Source of the DNA: Bifidobacteriaceae bacterium
GTDB taxonomy: Bacteria > Actinomycetota > Actinomycetes > Actinomycetales > WQXJ01
Length of the DNA: 7,707 nucleotides
NCBI GenBank assembly: GCA_031266115.1
Contig: JAISBQ010000140.1
Location: 1-7,707, forward strand
Reading direction: 5' to 3'
Shown: piece after piece, positions 7,008-7,707 of the stretch
Position numbering within the stretch: position 1 is the stretch's first letter
How the letters are laid out: each line of letters opens with the position of its first letter
Program-made: the position numbers and the translations under genes
The notes under the pieces: generated by a model
Databases searched by the model: none
Seen by the model: only the letters and a program-made list of their open reading frames with translations
Told to the model about the DNA's origin: nothing

Positions 7008-7035
7008 AAGATAGATTACTAATTTATCTTTTGAC
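7003..7035. promoter_or_regulatory. 33-bp AT-rich near-perfect palindrome, probable operator
   Basis: Arms GTCAAAAGATA (7003-7013) and TATCTTTTGAC (7025-7035) are exact reverse complements. The inner ATTA (7015-7018) and TAAT (7020-7023) also pair around a central C at 7019. The only mismatch in the two half sites is 7014/7024. It is strongly AT-rich in a GC-rich surrounding and overlaps the predicted -35 box, so a bound repressor would block the glycosidase promoter. It lies between divergent genes, which argues against a terminator. I do not recognise the regulator family from the sequence. Confidence 0.7.
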
Positions 7036-7282
7036 GGGCCGGCTCCTAGGGCTTGCCTCGACCCGCCCCTCCCGGCGGTCCAGGTCGCCCGGTGGGCACT
7101 CCCTCCCCCAAACGCCGGTCGGCCCTCGACCCTCACCGGCAGGTGAGACACCCCGCTCCCCTGGCCGTCCCGCTGGTGCACCCGGTGCGACCATCGCCTC
7201 ATAGGGCGCCGGCCCGCGACATGGCCGTGCGCCCGGCCCGACGATGCCGGCGGGCGCCGAGCGACGTCATCGTCCGTGGGGT
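7036..7282. other. Intergenic GC-rich stretch with no clear gene
   Basis: Very C-rich leader region in front of the plus-strand gene. I see no convincing coding frame, RNA gene or sigma70 promoter in it. A small inverted repeat, CTCACC at 7132-7137 with GGTGAG at 7142-7147, is too short to interpret in such GC-rich DNA. The plus-strand gene's promoter should lie here, but I could not identify it. Confidence 0.5.
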
Positions 7283-7289
7283 AGGGGGG
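7283..7289 (+). promoter_or_regulatory. Ribosome binding site of the divergent plus-strand gene
   Basis: AGGGGGG with 4 nt to the ATG at 7294. It is G-rich and slightly close to the start, but there is no better candidate nearby, and it supports this start for the plus-strand gene. Confidence 0.55.
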
Positions 7290-7293
7290 CACC

Positions 7294-7707
7294 ATGAAGA
7301 AGGTGGCGGTGATAGGAATCGCCCTGGCGGTCGGTCTGGCGGCGTGCGCCGTGGGGTTCGCCGCCTGGCGATCCGGCGAACCCAGCGGCCAGTGCGGCGA
7401 ACCCACATCTCACGGCGGCAGCCAGCCATGGCCTCGGGTGGACGGACTGCCAGACATTCCCGCTGGTCAAGGCATCTTCTCGACCGTCGTCCTGGAGGCG
7501 TCGAGTCTCAGACCCGGCGGGCAGGCCACAGCGAACGGCACGCTGACCATGCCCAAGGAGCGGCGCGGAGATGTGGCAATCTCGGTCTCGTGGGTCAACC
7601 CGGCGACATCGTCGGTCTACGCCCGTGGAGTCGTCACCCTGGAGGATGTCCAGCCGGGAGAGCGTCGAGGCTGGGATGTCGCGACCAGCCTGCCGCCCGA
7701 TGCCGCC
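7294..7707 (+). CDS. Exported or membrane-anchored protein of unknown function, partial (3' end beyond window)
   Basis: The frame is open for 138 codons from ATG 7294 to the window edge. The N-terminus MKKVAVIGIALAVGLAAC has two lysines and a hydrophobic stretch. It contains L15-A16-A17-C18, a good lipobox, so lipidation at C18 is possible. However, the hydrophobic run continues past the cysteine to W25, which also fits an uncleaved membrane anchor. After a Gly/Ser/Pro-rich linker comes a soluble beta-rich part (from about I61) with alternating hydrophobic residues and the segment ISVSWVNPATSSVYARGVV...VQPGERRGWDV. This vaguely resembles FxLYD-type domains, in which a pair of beta-sheets precedes a PGE turn; this is a weak similarity only. 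I do not recognise the family. It diverges from the glycosidase with 373 bp between the starts, so co-regulation through the palindrome is possible but not shown. Confidence 0.75.
   Translation, partial: MKKVAVIGIALAVGLAACAVGFAAWRSGEPSGQCGEPTSHGGSQPWPRVDGLPDIPAGQGIFSTVVLEASSLRPGGQATANGTLTMPKERRGDVAISVSWVNPATSSVYARGVVTLEDVQPGERRGWDVATSLPPDAA

Noticed and set aside
7025..7059. Plus-strand promoter using TTGACG at 7031-7036
   Set aside because: At 17 bp spacing the -10 position reads TGCCTC, a poor match, and the next plus-strand start is more than 230 bp away.
7132..7147. Short inverted repeat CTCACC / GGTGAG
   Set aside because: Six-base arms in highly GC-rich DNA are expected by chance, and it is not placed at a visible promoter.
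7240..7274. Separated inverted repeat GACGATG / CATCGTC upstream of the plus-strand start
   Set aside because: Seven-base arms with a 21-base gap in GC-rich sequence give no convincing hairpin or operator.
1..7707. CRISPR array, tRNA, rRNA or insertion sequence
   Set aside because: No regularly spaced repeats, no tRNA-like cloverleaf and no transposase signature seen. The window is almost fully accounted for by the two coding genes and their shared intergenic region.

Overview
The window looks like a piece of a GC-rich actinobacterial (Actinomycetota) chromosome. The evidence is strong G/C preference at third codon positions, an alanine-rich secreted protein with FIVAR repeats, and an AT-rich regulatory island in otherwise GC-rich DNA. 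I cannot assign a genus. Content is dominated by one giant secreted carbohydrate-active enzyme on the minus strand. A second, divergent gene on the plus strand is only partly present.

Layout. Positions 6920 down to 1 (minus strand) are one uninterrupted reading frame of 2306 full codons. It has a good start and ribosome binding site but no stop, because the gene runs off the left edge. From the N-terminus it encodes: a signal peptide; a right-handed beta-helix module that matches GH120 beta-xylosidases, with the catalytic Asp/Glu pair at identical spacing; two CBM32-type (F5/8 type C, discoidin-like) modules; a GH95-like (alpha/alpha)6 glycosidase module (alpha-L-fucosidase / alpha-L-galactosidase family); two more CBM32-type modules; and at least four and a half FIVAR-type helical repeats. 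Positions 6921-7293 are the divergent intergenic region. It holds a near-perfect 33-bp AT-rich palindrome (7003-7035) overlapping a TTGACA box that I read as the -35 of the enzyme's promoter. Positions 7294-7707 (plus strand) start a small exported or membrane-anchored protein of unknown function, cut by the right edge.

How it works together (inference). The giant protein is probably exported and held at the cell surface by an anchor outside the window. Four carbohydrate-binding modules bracket the second catalytic module. An exo-beta-xylosidase plus an alpha-L-fucosidase/galactosidase on one chain suggests stepwise trimming of a mixed plant side chain. One candidate is the alpha-L-Gal-(1,2)-beta-D-Xyl-(1,2)-Ara decoration of cereal glucuronoarabinoxylan, and another is a fucosylated hemicellulose. 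The palindrome at the promoter suggests a sugar-responsive repressor, whose gene is not visible here.
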